Shown here in pieces: positions 36,913 to 44,927 of a stretch of 64,000 bases of DNA (positions are counted from its first letter, which is position 1; the number at the start of each line of letters is the position of its first letter). The stretch comes from Shewanella piezotolerans WP3 (GTDB taxonomy: Bacteria > Pseudomonadota > Gammaproteobacteria > Enterobacterales > Shewanellaceae). The notes below the pieces were generated by a model that was not told where the DNA came from, ran no database searches, and was given only the letters and a program-made list of their open reading frames with translations. The position numbers and the translations under genes are program-made. The stretch covers positions 806,001 to 870,000 of the forward strand of contig NC_011566.1 of NCBI RefSeq assembly GCF_000014885.1, read 5' to 3'.

Positions 36913-37776
36913 ATGGCTATAGCATTGGCTGCGGGTTTACTGCTTTCAAGTGGTTTTCTTTGGGAGGATATAGCAACCCAAAAAGCCCTCATCTGCGAAC
37001 GTGACACACTAGCGACTTGTTTAGAGGTACTGCCTGAGTCTGCTAGAGTCCAGTTGCCTAATAGTCAATTACTTCAGCTATCAATGGGCGCACGTGCAGC
37101 AATGGTGTTACCGCTCCTTCACCGCGAAATTGCCGGAGTATTGGTGACTGATTTTGATAAACTGCCGCATAAGCGCAGCGTAAACTGGGGAGCGGGTCAT
37201 TACTCGTTAGCGCTTAATCGGCAAGATGAACTGACTTACTGGCATGAGTTGGGTCACCTTGAAGCGATAGCGGCAATGCAAAGCTTAAATCTAGAGATAA
37301 ACAGCACCTATCAACATGAGTGGCTATCTGATCTTTACCTAGTTTGGCGGGTAGCCAATGAAACTAATAGCGTGAACTTAGCTTGGCAGCAATACCATAG
37401 GCGCAATATCGATGTGATAGCCAATACCGAATTTATGTCCCACTGGAGCGTCCCTATTCTGGCGCAAGCATTACAGCGTTACAGTGTAAAGCAGCTGCAA
37501 TCCTTCGATAGTTTTAATGCCTTTTTAACCGATTTTTGGCCGCTGTTAACTGTACCGAATGATGATAGTATCGCAGAATTTTCTAGCCTTATACAGCGCA
37601 CCTTTGGCGCAGGTACTGTGCAACCCTTACCCGGTTACATGTATTGGCGCAAACCCGATTTAGGCCGTTACCTAGAGCCGACGTTGATTAAGATTATGGG
37701 GCAATCAAGCGCAAAGCGCTGGTTAGCGGAGCAAAGCATGCAGCCAGAGACACCGAGCATAGCTCCTCGACTGTAA
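36913..37776 (+). CDS. Putative exported HExxH metallopeptidase-like protein
   Basis: This 287-residue uncharacterised protein has an N-terminal hydrophobic segment (ALAAGLLLSSGFLW) and a zinc-protease-like HELGH at about residue 110 (YWHELGHLEA). About 28 residues later comes HEWLSDLYLVW, whose Glu/His/Asp could complete a metal site. No named peptidase family is recognised. The ATG lacks a clear ribosome site. A TTG at 36866 with AGAGGA upstream opens an 18-codon frame that overlaps this ATG in another frame and would supply a natural cytoplasmic N-terminus ahead of the membrane segment. The start may therefore involve coupling, or a frameshift may have occurred. Confidence 0.7.
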   Translation: MAIALAAGLLLSSGFLWEDIATQKALICERDTLATCLEVLPESARVQLPNSQLLQLSMGARAAMVLPLLHREIAGVLVTDFDKLPHKRSVNWGAGHYSLALNRQDELTYWHELGHLEAIAAMQSLNLEINSTYQHEWLSDLYLVWRVANETNSVNLAWQQYHRRNIDVIANTEFMSHWSVPILAQALQRYSVKQLQSFDSFNAFLTDFWPLLTVPNDDSIAEFSSLIQRTFGAGTVQPLPGYMYWRKPDLGRYLEPTLIKIMGQSSAKRWLAEQSMQPETPSIAPRL

Positions 37777-37841
37777 CTGTAAAGTCTCGCTTGGTGACTT
37801 ATTTCTGGATAGGATAGATTTAACCTAGCGAGCCTTAAGAT

Positions 37842-38216
37842 CAGTATCGAGATTAAGGTAATTCAGCTGTATTGAGCCTTTGCAAGTCGCCGTGAATATA
37901 TCCCTATAGGCTCTACTAAATCATCCCTGATTTAGAAGCTTGCGCAGCCTAACTCAGATGAATAACTAGCAAGTGCATTTTAGCCGCTAACTCATTATTG
38001 GACCGATATGAGGTAGCCAGAGGAGTCTAACGAACAGTATCGAAGTTAAGCGGAAATATGGCAATCAAGCGCCATTCAGCTGCATTGAGCTTTTGCAAGT
38101 CGCCGTGAATATATCCCTATAGGCTCAGCTAGATCATCCATGATTTAGAAGCTTGCGCAGCCCAACTCAGATGAATAGCTAGAAAGTCTATTTTAATAGC
38201 TAACTCATTATTGGAC
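37842..38216. repeat. Direct repeat pair of about 160-180 bp
   Basis: Two closely similar non-coding copies lie in tandem: 37842-38003 and 38035-38216. The shared core includes GCAAGTCGCCGTGAATATAT, CCCTATAGGCTC, GATTTAGAAGCTTGCGCAGC and CTAACTCATTATTGGAC. The second copy has about 20 extra bases near its start. Each copy holds small palindromes (AAATCATCCCTGATTT). No ORF. They abut the left end of the attC array. Confidence 0.8.
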
Positions 38217-38285
38217 AAAAGCTTGTTAGAGTTAAGGCGCTTGGGGTATTGAGTTTAATTAGGGAAAGTACGGCAAACGGATATG

Positions 38286-38395
38286 CAGTAACGCCCACAT
38301 TAAAGGGCTTTTTATTAGTTTGCTAAAATTGTGTAGCGAAGCGAAACTGAGCAAACTGTATAAAGAGCATTCTCCTTTAGAGTGACTTGTTAGCA
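38286..38395 (-). other. attC-like cassette recombination site (110 bp)
   Basis: On the minus strand it starts TGCTAACAAG (R''-like) and ends GGGCGTTACTG (R'-like). Imperfectly paired arms lie inside (AGTTTGCT with AGCAAACT, and CTTTATA with TAAAAAG). The DUF1963 stop codon TAA lies inside the R'' box, as is usual for cassette genes. It is the leftmost site of the array. Confidence 0.7.
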
Positions 38396-39130
38396 GCAGG
38401 CCCACACCATTGCTAGCTCATTTCTATGCTCGGCACATTGTGATATGTGAGCACAACCAGAGTCTCCAAACATATATGGTATTTCGCCTGACGAATCTAT
38501 TTGAAATATAAAATTCATTTCTTTTTCACAAACTCGACATTTAGGGTATTCAATACCTTGCACCCAACAAGGCCAGCCAACTAGTTTTTCTCCTGCAAAT
38601 GGCACTTCATCTTCACACAAAAAATCAATTTCATCTTCTGATAGATTTACCCCGAGATCTTCTAGTTCCATTGTGTCAGGATAATCTTCTTGCTCTCTCC
38701 AACCAACAACACTTATTTCGGGAAATGCTCGTTTAACTGGTGATTCTGTGACTTGAAAAGTATCATCTACCTCTACCGGAAGAATTCTCAATAATGTAGC
38801 TTCAGAATGCGGAGCCCAAGATTCACAATCAACTTCACAATGAGGCTCCTCATTAGTGCAATAAAACACTTGGAGAATACCGTCACCAAAAGGTGTTTTT
38901 GCTTCATTTGGAATATCAAGTGAGTTAATTTGAGCAAATAGTTGCATTGGTTCATTGCAGTTTTTACAGCATGGCCAGCCACTTCTAGTAACTACGGGGA
39001 TCCCTGAAAACTTGGATTTATGCACTGACGTTTGAGCTTCTTCCGTTATAGGCTCCCATGAAACTCTTTTAAAAGGAGCTAATTTTAGCTTCAATTTTTC
39101 CCAGTATTCATCCCAAGAAACTTCTGACAT
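38390..39130 (-). CDS. DUF1963 (YwqG-like) cassette protein
   Basis: This 246-residue soluble acidic protein resembles the YwqG/DUF1963 family. It contains paired Cys motifs (CCKNCNEPMQLFAQI and CRVCEKEMNFIFQI) and repeats of the pattern GWPCW...C..C..M..I.QI, suggesting a duplicated zinc-ribbon-containing domain. Family members are often found near toxin-immunity or polymorphic systems, but the role is not established. The gene lies between two attC sites in the cassette orientation, with stop inside the downstream attC, so it is a gene cassette. GGAAG precedes the start. Confidence 0.8.
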   Translation of the reverse strand: MSEVSWDEYWEKLKLKLAPFKRVSWEPITEEAQTSVHKSKFSGIPVVTRSGWPCCKNCNEPMQLFAQINSLDIPNEAKTPFGDGILQVFYCTNEEPHCEVDCESWAPHSEATLLRILPVEVDDTFQVTESPVKRAFPEISVVGWREQEDYPDTMELEDLGVNLSEDEIDFLCEDEVPFAGEKLVGWPCWVQGIEYPKCRVCEKEMNFIFQIDSSGEIPYMFGDSGCAHISQCAEHRNELAMVWACC

Positions 39131-39173
39131 TAATCCACTTCCTTATTGAAAATTGACTCTTAACTCAAACATG

Positions 39174-39232
39174 CTGCAACGCTCAAAGCAACCGCGCGTC
39201 TTTTCGCGTCGGATTGCCTTTGCTTGTTAAAT
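39174..39232 (-). other. attC-like cassette recombination site (59 bp)
   Basis: On the minus strand the R'' box ATTTAAC fits RYYYAAC, and the R' side reads GCGTTGCAG. The arms AAGCAAAGGCAATCCGACGCG and CGCGCGGTTGCTTTGAGCGTT pair almost fully with a few bulged bases, the typical folded attC structure. The C-terminus of the small membrane protein is encoded inside the site. Confidence 0.82.
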
Positions 39233-39473
39233 GCTTAGCGAGCACATAAGCCAATAACGGCAACCATGAAGCAAATGCCATAAGTAACCCGGAAAGCATG
39301 TAGTTAGTTTTATTGAGGTATATCCAGCCTAACTCAGTACCCCATGGATATTCACTCAGCTCTTCTGCTGAGGCAAACAAGCCGATATACACCCCTTCAC
39401 AGCCAGCAAGCGCTGTGAAAAATACACCGACGAGTATAAAGGTGATCAATATGAGCTTATTCATGATTGCCAT
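39183..39473 (-). CDS. Small membrane protein encoded by a gene cassette
   Basis: This 96-residue protein has two hydrophobic segments (LILITFILVGVFFTALAGC and LSGLLMAFASWLPLLAYVLA) separated by an acidic loop, with a basic tail (KGNPTRKDARLL) encoded within the downstream attC. No family recognised. The first ATG overlaps the R' box of the upstream attC; the ATG at 39464 is an alternative start. Both ends are attC sites, so this is a single-gene cassette. The LAGC in the first segment resembles a lipobox, but the second helix makes a polytopic protein more likely. Confidence 0.65.
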   Translation of the reverse strand: MAIMNKLILITFILVGVFFTALAGCEGVYIGLFASAEELSEYPWGTELGWIYLNKTNYMLSGLLMAFASWLPLLAYVLAKHLTSKGNPTRKDARLL

Positions 39474-39515
39474 TTAACATTTGTATACACGCCTTGCGCG
39501 TTTATCTGGTTAGAT
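39472..39515 (-). other. attC-like cassette recombination site (44 bp)
   Basis: On the minus strand R'' is ATCTAAC (RYYYAAC) and R' is GTTAAAT (GTTRRRY), both full matches. The arms TAACCAGATAAACGCGC and GCGTGTATACAAATGTTA pair with bulges around an AAG tip. It is nearly identical to the site at 43139-43182. Confidence 0.85.
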
Positions 39516-39691
39516 CAGTCAAAGAAACTAATAGCCAGCCATTATTAATCAACAACATAACGAGCTAAGAGCGCGACTTCAATACTTAGCCGTATTCTTA
39601 TCATGAATATTCCTCGCGAAAGCGAGGCTGCCGGTATAATTTGCAAGAAATGATAAAATTTGGCTGAAATACTCTTCTGAAAAGTGCTGAT

Positions 39692-39764
39692 GGTTAACTC
39701 AGTGATTTTGTCTGAGGAAAGTCGATTTTAGGTGATATCAATTTTGAAAAACACTGGGTTAATG
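39692..39764 (-). other. Weak attC-like or terminator-like inverted repeat after the RAYT gene
   Basis: The minus strand starts CATTAACCCAGTG and ends CACTGAGTTAAC; 14 of 17 outer bases pair. The RAYT stop codon lies inside the CATTAAC box, as in the genuine cassettes. The R' side does not match GTTRRRY well. The 176 bp between this and the next attC (39516-39691) hold no ORF, only a small GC-rich hairpin (CCTCGC/GCGAGG). Confidence 0.4.
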
Positions 39765-40736
39765 GCTTCGCATATATTCGCAGCTGCTTGAGAAATGCCG
39801 TCGTCGCTTGTTGAGGTGTTCACAGTAACGGTTGAATTCCTCCAATGTACCAACAGGGCCGTGAAACAGTTGACCAAACTCTGTGACAATTTTGAGCCAA
39901 TTTGCTGTTGGGATATTCAGGCGACTGAGGATGTTTTCAGCGTTCGACGAAATAGCTCCACGTTTATCATCACGAATAATTCTGCCTGTTTCATCGACTA
40001 ATAGGAGATAGTCTTGCAATGAGAAACCAATGCCTTTTGGCTGATTTATCCGTTCATTGCCAATGAACGGTAATAGTTTCTTGGGCTGTTCGCCTTTCAG
40101 TGCAGCTTTGACTCTTAACTGGATACTAGTGAAGTCTGATTGCTCTGGTGTGTTAGCTATTTTAGCGCGAATAGGGTTGAGTTCGACATACGCCATACAA
40201 GCCAGAACTGCCGCTTTATCTAACAATGCTTGAGACTTGAAACGCCCTTCCCAGAAGTGCCCAGTACAGTTATCTTCATGATTAGCTTGCCTGGCAATCG
40301 GCTCATTGAGACACCGCATAAACCAGCTGATATCAATGAGCCTTGAGCGGTAAGTGGCAATAAGGTGCTTGAGTTGAACCACTAAATGCTCATCGATGAC
40401 TTCACCTTTAGCGAACTGTTGAGTTAACGTCGTGCCGTTAAACAGTTTATGCCATTGCAGTACTACATCCCTATCTGACCAAGCATTAACCTGCTCGACA
40501 TCGATATACAATACCACATGCAGATGATTACTCATCACCGTATACGCCGCGACATCAATAGCAAACACCTCACTGAGCTTGAGTATCTGCTCTTCAACCC
40601 AAGCTCTGCGATGGTCGTAATTTTTACCCGTGTATTTATCATCACCACAGAGAAAGGCGCGCCGAACAACACGGCTGCAGCAGTGATAATAAGGTGTGTC
40701 TTCAAGGCTAATGAGGGTTCGTCTTGGACGCGGCAT
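39759..40736 (-). CDS. RAYT-type (REP-associated) Y1 transposase
   Basis: This 325-residue HUH transposase-like protein of the IS200/REP-associated tyrosine transposase group has the N-terminal PRPRRTLISLEDTPYYHCCSR, the HUH metal motif within AYTVMSNHLHVVLY (His-Leu-His, about 70), and a downstream helix with the catalytic Tyr in VLACMAYVELNPIRAKI. Such proteins are single-copy, domesticated relatives of IS200 transposases. AAGGAGG 5 bp before the ATG is a strong ribosome site. It lies inside the attC array. Whether it was captured as a cassette or inserted is unresolved. Confidence 0.85.
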   Translation of the reverse strand: MPRPRRTLISLEDTPYYHCCSRVVRRAFLCGDDKYTGKNYDHRRAWVEEQILKLSEVFAIDVAAYTVMSNHLHVVLYIDVEQVNAWSDRDVVLQWHKLFNGTTLTQQFAKGEVIDEHLVVQLKHLIATYRSRLIDISWFMRCLNEPIARQANHEDNCTGHFWEGRFKSQALLDKAAVLACMAYVELNPIRAKIANTPEQSDFTSIQLRVKAALKGEQPKKLLPFIGNERINQPKGIGFSLQDYLLLVDETGRIIRDDKRGAISSNAENILSRLNIPTANWLKIVTEFGQLFHGPVGTLEEFNRYCEHLNKRRRHFSSSCEYMRSH

Positions 40737-40793
40737 ACAACCTCCTTGTTAAATGCTCAAATCAAGCATAGTAGGAGAGGGGTATTTGTGCCA

Positions 40794-40869
40794 TTAACTA
40801 TGGGTGGCTATGTCTTTATTCGCTATGTCTTTATTATTGTTTTTTGTCCGTTTAAGCAACTTGTTAGGG
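40794..40869 (-). other. Partial attC site beside the methyltransferase promoter
   Basis: The minus strand begins CCCTAACAAGTTGCTTAAAC, a typical left half of an attC, but the expected complementary right half is missing; a weak GTTAATG lies at the other end. It probably marks the end of the restriction-modification cassette and may have been damaged by an insertion. Confidence 0.45.
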
Positions 40870-40870
40870 C

Positions 40871-40912
40871 TTGACCTGTTTTTATATACAGCTATAATGG
40901 TACTTATTATAG
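40871..40912 (+). promoter_or_regulatory. Methyltransferase promoter with overlapping palindromic operator
   Basis: -35 TTGACC (40871-40876) and -10 TATAAT (40893-40898) are spaced 16 bp. The palindrome CTATAAT-N7-ATTATAG (40892-40912) covers the -10 and the start point. It is a probable operator for autorepression by the HTH domain fused to the methyltransferase. Confidence 0.75.
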
Positions 40913-40933
40913 GTTTCGATAAGGAAACTCTGC

Positions 40934-42361
40934 GTGAGTACCGAAATTAGCATCAAAGATGCAGCTAAGCAACTAAATATTAGTGAACAAAGAGTGAGAA
41001 CCTTGTGTAGGCAAGGTGAACTGGAGTCGAGAAAGTTTGGGAACTCATGGATTATCAATGCTGAAAGCATTGATAAATATGGATTACGCACAGCCCATAT
41101 GGTTGCAGAAGATCACCCTGCTTATAATGTCAATGAGAAGTGTAAGAAGCCCATTGCACTAAGTTTCTTTTCTGGCGCTATGGGGTTAGATTTAGGAATA
41201 GAGAAGTCAGGCTTTGATGTAAGGCTTGCCTGTGAAGTAGATAAGTATTGTAGGCAAACTATCGCACTGAATAAGCCAGATACAGCACTACTAACTGACA
41301 TTAATAAATATAGTGCCAACGAAGTTAGGTTAGCTGCGGGTTTAGGAAAAGACGAAGAAATTGATTTAATAATGGGCGGGCCTCCATGCCAAGCATTTAG
41401 TACAGCTGGAAAGAGAAAAGGCCTCAATGATGAAAGAGGAAACGTGTTCCTGAAGTATATCGACCTCGCATTGGAATTAAGACCGAAATACTTTGTAATA
41501 GAAAATGTTCGAGGGCTTTTATCATGCCCTATGGAACATCGCCCACATGAAAAAAGAGGTGATGATTATCCCGAGCTTGGATTAGATGAGTTAAAAGGCG
41601 GAGCGCTGAATTTTATTATTAATAGGTTAGAGAATTCTGGTTACTCGTACTCTTTTAATTTATACAACTCAGCTAATTTTGGTACACCTCAAATAAGAGA
41701 ACGAGTGATCATTATTTGTTCTAGAGATGGGGTAAAACCTCCGTACTTGGTGCCCACTCATTCTGAATTCGGTAGTGATGGATTGCAGAAATGGAATACG
41801 GTAAAAAAAGCTATTTCTAATCTAACGAGCCATGACCATTTAACTTTTCCAGAAAAAAGGCTTAAGTATTATCGAATGTTATCGGCAGGGCAAAATTGGA
41901 AAAATTTACCTATTGAAACTCAAAAAGAGGCAATGGGAAAATCTTTTTATTCAGGTGGTGGTAAAACAGGTTTTTTAAGACGACTAGGCTGGGATAAACC
42001 ATCCCCAACTTTGGTCACACATCCTGCGATGCCTGCAACAGATCTCGCGCACCCAGTTGAAGATCGTCCTTTATCTGTTCAAGAGTACAAAAGAATTCAA
42101 GAATTTCCAGACAGCTGGGACTTGGCTGGGCCTATAATTCAACAATATAAACAGGTTGGTAACGCAGTTCCTATTAGTATGGGAAATGCTGTAGGGAAAC
42201 TTATAATGAATTTATTAAAAGGTAATGAAATCCCAAGTTTTAATAATTTCAAATACTCTAGATACAAGAATACGAGTGATAAAGAATGGAAAGAGCAATT
42301 TTCCAAACAGGTTCTAAAGCATAAAGAATCAACAGAACAAAAAGAATTAGGGTTTGGTTAG
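40934..42361 (+). CDS. C5-cytosine DNA methyltransferase with fused N-terminal HTH
   Basis: This 475-residue type II modification enzyme is predicted to make 5-methylcytosine. Residues about 5-50 form an excisionase/MerR-like helix-turn-helix ([20 protein letters not shown]). The methylase domain follows: motif [13 protein letters not shown], motif [11 protein letters not shown] with catalytic Cys, motif VI ENVRG, motif VIII QIRERV and motif X GNAVP. Translation starts at GTG 40934 with AAGGAA upstream. It converges on the probable cognate nuclease gene, sharing a bidirectional terminator. The HTH plus the palindrome at its promoter point to autoregulation. Confidence 0.93.
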   Translation: MSTEISIKDAAKQLNISEQRVRTLCRQGELESRKFGNSWIINAESIDKYGLRTAHMVAEDHPAYNVNEKCKKPIALSFFSGAMGLDLGIEKSGFDVRLACEVDKYCRQTIALNKPDTALLTDINKYSANEVRLAAGLGKDEEIDLIMGGPPCQAFSTAGKRKGLNDERGNVFLKYIDLALELRPKYFVIENVRGLLSCPMEHRPHEKRGDDYPELGLDELKGGALNFIINRLENSGYSYSFNLYNSANFGTPQIRERVIIICSRDGVKPPYLVPTHSEFGSDGLQKWNTVKKAISNLTSHDHLTFPEKRLKYYRMLSAGQNWKNLPIETQKEAMGKSFYSGGGKTGFLRRLGWDKPSPTLVTHPAMPATDLAHPVEDRPLSVQEYKRIQEFPDSWDLAGPIIQQYKQVGNAVPISMGNAVGKLIMNLLKGNEIPSFNNFKYSRYKNTSDKEWKEQFSKQVLKHKESTEQKELGFG

Positions 42362-42373
42362 TGCCAAACCCTA
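42348..42373. terminator. Bidirectional terminator between methyltransferase and nuclease genes
   Basis: TAGGGTTTGG and CCAAACCCTA form a perfect 10-bp stem with a 6-base loop that includes the methyltransferase stop codon. It ends 5 bp before the nuclease stop on the other strand. Confidence 0.8.
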
Positions 42374-42377
42374 GTAT

Positions 42378-43097
42378 TTAACGTTTTGCTTTCTCTGCGG
42401 TTATATATTGAGAAACAAAATTTTTAAATTCTGCTTCACTTAAATCATATCCCTGCATTAATTCTGGTAATTTAGCCCAGTTTGTAAAACTGGGTCTACC
42501 TTTTATAGTGTCCTTAGAAAAAGACCTAAACCACTTTTGAATCCTGGTACCATCACGAATTGCACTACTTGATGAGTTTTCAGAATTGTCTCTATTCTTA
42601 ATTTGGAGTGCAATCCATTCGTTTTTCTCGTTTCTACCCAAGAAGTCAATTGCTTTTACAAACTCTCCACAACACCAGCTCCAATGACTATCACGTAATT
42701 TAGAATCCAAATATCGCTCAAGTAAATTGCCTACACAATTTTCAGAGCACATTGCATGTTGATGCTCAAGTTTAATTTGTTCACATTGCGCAGTTGTATA
42801 CCCATACGCTTTTTCCATAATAACTGACACCATTTCATCCGGAACAGTACTCGGCTCTACCGGAAAATCAGACCTTCGATACCCTTCGAAATACCTATTT
42901 GCAAGAGTACTAAGCCCAGAATCAGTTTCGACGCTCGGCTTAACAGGATTATCTTTATTCGTTCTCCAAGATAGTTCATCTGGAAAATCAGAAAGAAATG
43001 AACAAACTTCTACAAATGAAGGAATCAGGCTCCTTTCATCATCATTACGACAAATATTGGCAGCGATTTCTTCTGCCTTTTTTCTATTAAAACTCAA
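42378..43097 (-). CDS. Type II restriction endonuclease, SinI-like
   Basis: This 239-residue protein is the likely partner of the convergent methyltransferase. The segment FVKAIDFLGRNEKNEWIALQ followed by IKNRDNSENSSSS has the spacing of a PD-(D/E)xK-type active site (Asp, then Q-I-K). The overall pattern (LLERYLDSKL, SWCCGEFVKAIDF, WFRSFS) recalls the SinI family, which cuts GGWCC; this is recognition from memory and needs a profile search. The start is TTG 43097 with GGAAG upstream. It reads in cassette orientation just downstream of an attC site, so nuclease and methyltransferase appear to share one large cassette. Confidence 0.7.
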   Translation of the reverse strand: MSFNRKKAEEIAANICRNDDERSLIPSFVEVCSFLSDFPDELSWRTNKDNPVKPSVETDSGLSTLANRYFEGYRRSDFPVEPSTVPDEMVSVIMEKAYGYTTAQCEQIKLEHQHAMCSENCVGNLLERYLDSKLRDSHWSWCCGEFVKAIDFLGRNEKNEWIALQIKNRDNSENSSSSAIRDGTRIQKWFRSFSKDTIKGRPSFTNWAKLPELMQGYDLSEAEFKNFVSQYITAEKAKR

Positions 43098-43138
43098 AAT
43101 ACTTCCTTACTAAATTAGCGAGCAATACCAGAATAGAG

Positions 43139-43182
43139 CCCTAACATTTGTATACACGCCTTGCGCGTTTACCAGGTTAGAA
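43139..43182 (-). other. attC-like cassette recombination site (44 bp)
   Basis: The minus strand begins TTCTAACCTGGTAAACGCGC and ends GCGTGTATACAAATGTTAGGG; the arms pair with a few bulges. It differs from the site at 39472-39515 at only a few positions. It is the rightmost recognisable attC and precedes the restriction endonuclease gene. Confidence 0.82.
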
Positions 43183-44232
43183 CAGTCAAAGTGTATGCAC
43201 TTAAATGTCTGATTTATAATAATTTTCAACGGTTAGTTCAAATGCACCTTCTGGAAAAACGAGAATGGACACTTTGTTTGCCTCGTATCTCCTGCAAACG
43301 AGCAAGCGCGTTTTTAGTTACTTGAATTTACTATTCTTTTTATTTTAGCTCAATAGCAAACCGCGAACTGATTGCGCATAATTTGGTGATTATCCGCACA
43401 AAACCAATAATACTGTATAAAAACATAAACACTGCTCTTTCCGACTGATGAGAAAAAATATTGCAAAGAGGTTATTGCTGTATTGGACTAATTGCTGGCG
43501 TAAACTCATTTTGGGGCAAAACCTAGTTACGAAACTCGCAGGAAACAGCTATTCCCCATAGGGGTTGCCGAAGTATGTTGAAGACTCTTTATAAGCCAAA
43601 GTCCGCAGTGCTCACACGGTCTTTCTCGTGCATCCGTGCACTTCAAGACATTCAGGCATCCAGCCTATCAGATGTGGGCATAGCTTTCGCGGGACAGGCC
43701 GTTCTTTGGCATCTGACCTATATGGATATGGGAAATGTCTATATGATGTCGGGAACATCATTGACCATGCCATCACGGCATTCGTAAATCCATTTACATC
43801 AGATGTCCCATCGGAAGCGTTAGGCTATTTTGAATAAGTACGAGGAAGACAACTTCGTTAGGGGCGCTGAGGGATAGACTCTTATGAAATCAAGAGCTGG
43901 GCGCAAGCGCTTTGCCCCTTGGCTCGACTCTCTGTTACAAGAATGGGCGAAGCGCCACGACTTTTATTTTTATAGAAATGAAAGCGTAGCTTGATAAAAC
44001 TAATAGAGGGCTAACTCACTTTGCCGCAAAAGAAAGTCAGTATTTATCTAACGTGATCCCGCCGTTCTCATAGCAGCAAGCCTGCTGGTAAAAGCCCAAC
44101 CTTGAACAAGCCTAGCAACCATTTTTAGCTGAACCTAAGCTGAACACCTGTCAGATTGCTACATAAGATGCGAGTTTCAGCAGCATGCTTTTGATAGAGT
44201 GAGATCAATTGTAAAAGGTAACGGGAAGTATT
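43183..44232. other. Non-coding stretch of about 1 kb with degraded repeats
   Basis: I see no credible gene. The first 380 bp (to about 43560) would be the remains of another cassette; only a micro-frame of about 23 codons on the minus strand ends near the attC. From about 43600 to 43810 there are small palindromes (GTGCA-TCCG-TGCAC; two CATCAGATG-like motifs), resembling an intergenic repeat element. The last 100 bp must contain the TetR promoter. Confidence 0.45.
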
Positions 44233-44703
44233 ATGCCAAAGCGTTCAAAAGCTGAAACTAAGCACACTATCGAGCAGATCTTAATTGAAGCGCAGAAGCA
44301 GATCTTAGAAATGGGCTATGACGTTATGTCTTACTCAAGTTTGTCTGAAGCAACAGGGATCAGCCGCACCGGTATAAGTCATCACTTCCCTCATAAGTCA
44401 GATTTCTTAACCCAGCTCGAGCCTAAATTTGCAAGTTTACTTATGGAACACTTAGATTTTAGTTGCCGTGATGCGTTACGAACCTCTTGGCTTCGTGCGT
44501 TAGAGTCGCCAACATTTAGCGGCATCGTGAAGCTGTTTTTCTCTATCTGCGGTTCTAGTCAATTGGATTCAGCGCAATATAAAACATTAGGTTCGCTTAA
44601 TGCTAAGGCATCTGCTGAGCTCGGTGAGCATGGTTCATCAATGATTGATACGCTACTGGGGCGTAGTGCTGTGTTGTTGTTTAGTCAGAAGCAGCTTGTG
44701 TAG
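44233..44703 (+). CDS. TetR/AcrR family transcriptional regulator
   Basis: This 156-residue regulator has an N-terminal TetR helix-turn-helix (about 10-58) with the family pattern ILIEAQKQILEMGYDVMSYSSL and GISRTGISHHFPHKSDFL. The C-terminal ligand/dimer domain is short (about 95 residues), compared with the usual 130-150, so it may be a compact variant or a slightly truncated gene. AACGGGAAG precedes the ATG. No obvious target gene is adjacent; its own 5' region may be the target. Confidence 0.87.
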   Translation: MPKRSKAETKHTIEQILIEAQKQILEMGYDVMSYSSLSEATGISRTGISHHFPHKSDFLTQLEPKFASLLMEHLDFSCRDALRTSWLRALESPTFSGIVKLFFSICGSSQLDSAQYKTLGSLNAKASAELGEHGSSMIDTLLGRSAVLLFSQKQLV

Positions 44704-44717
44704 GGGGCAAAGTAACG

Positions 44718-44927
44718 CTATTTTTGCTCTCTTAGTATGATACTTGGATTAAAGTTAATCTCACCTTCATCATCAATTGTTGCGAGTTTATTGTCCTGGC
44801 TGGCAACAGCTGTGCTGCAATTATTCGCGTTACGAACAAACAATAACTGGTAGCCCAATTTTGCTAATGTATAAAAGGCAAATCGCTGAGCATTAGTGAG
44901 TTTTATCCAGTGGCTATTAGTATCCAT
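44718..44927 (-). CDS. Small hypothetical protein (69 residues)
   Basis: The ATG at 44927 (AGAGA upstream) gives a 69-residue protein, MDTNSHWIKLTNAQRFAFYT onward, with aromatic-rich helices and an acidic C-terminus (IDDEGEINFNPSIIL). An upstream in-frame ATG at 44990 lacks a ribosome site. It converges with the TetR gene at its 3' end, 14 bp away. No family assigned; the composition looks coding. Confidence 0.55.
   Translation of the reverse strand: MDTNSHWIKLTNAQRFAFYTLAKLGYQLLFVRNANNCSTAVASQDNKLATIDDEGEINFNPSIILREQK

Noticed and set aside
42348..42373. Inverted repeat between the two restriction-modification genes considered as an attC
   Set aside because: It is a short perfect stem without RYYYAAC/GTTRRRY boxes or bulges and fits a bidirectional terminator.
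43575..43837. Two overlapping short open frames
   Set aside because: No ribosome sites and odd composition; the region looks like a palindrome-rich intergenic repeat.
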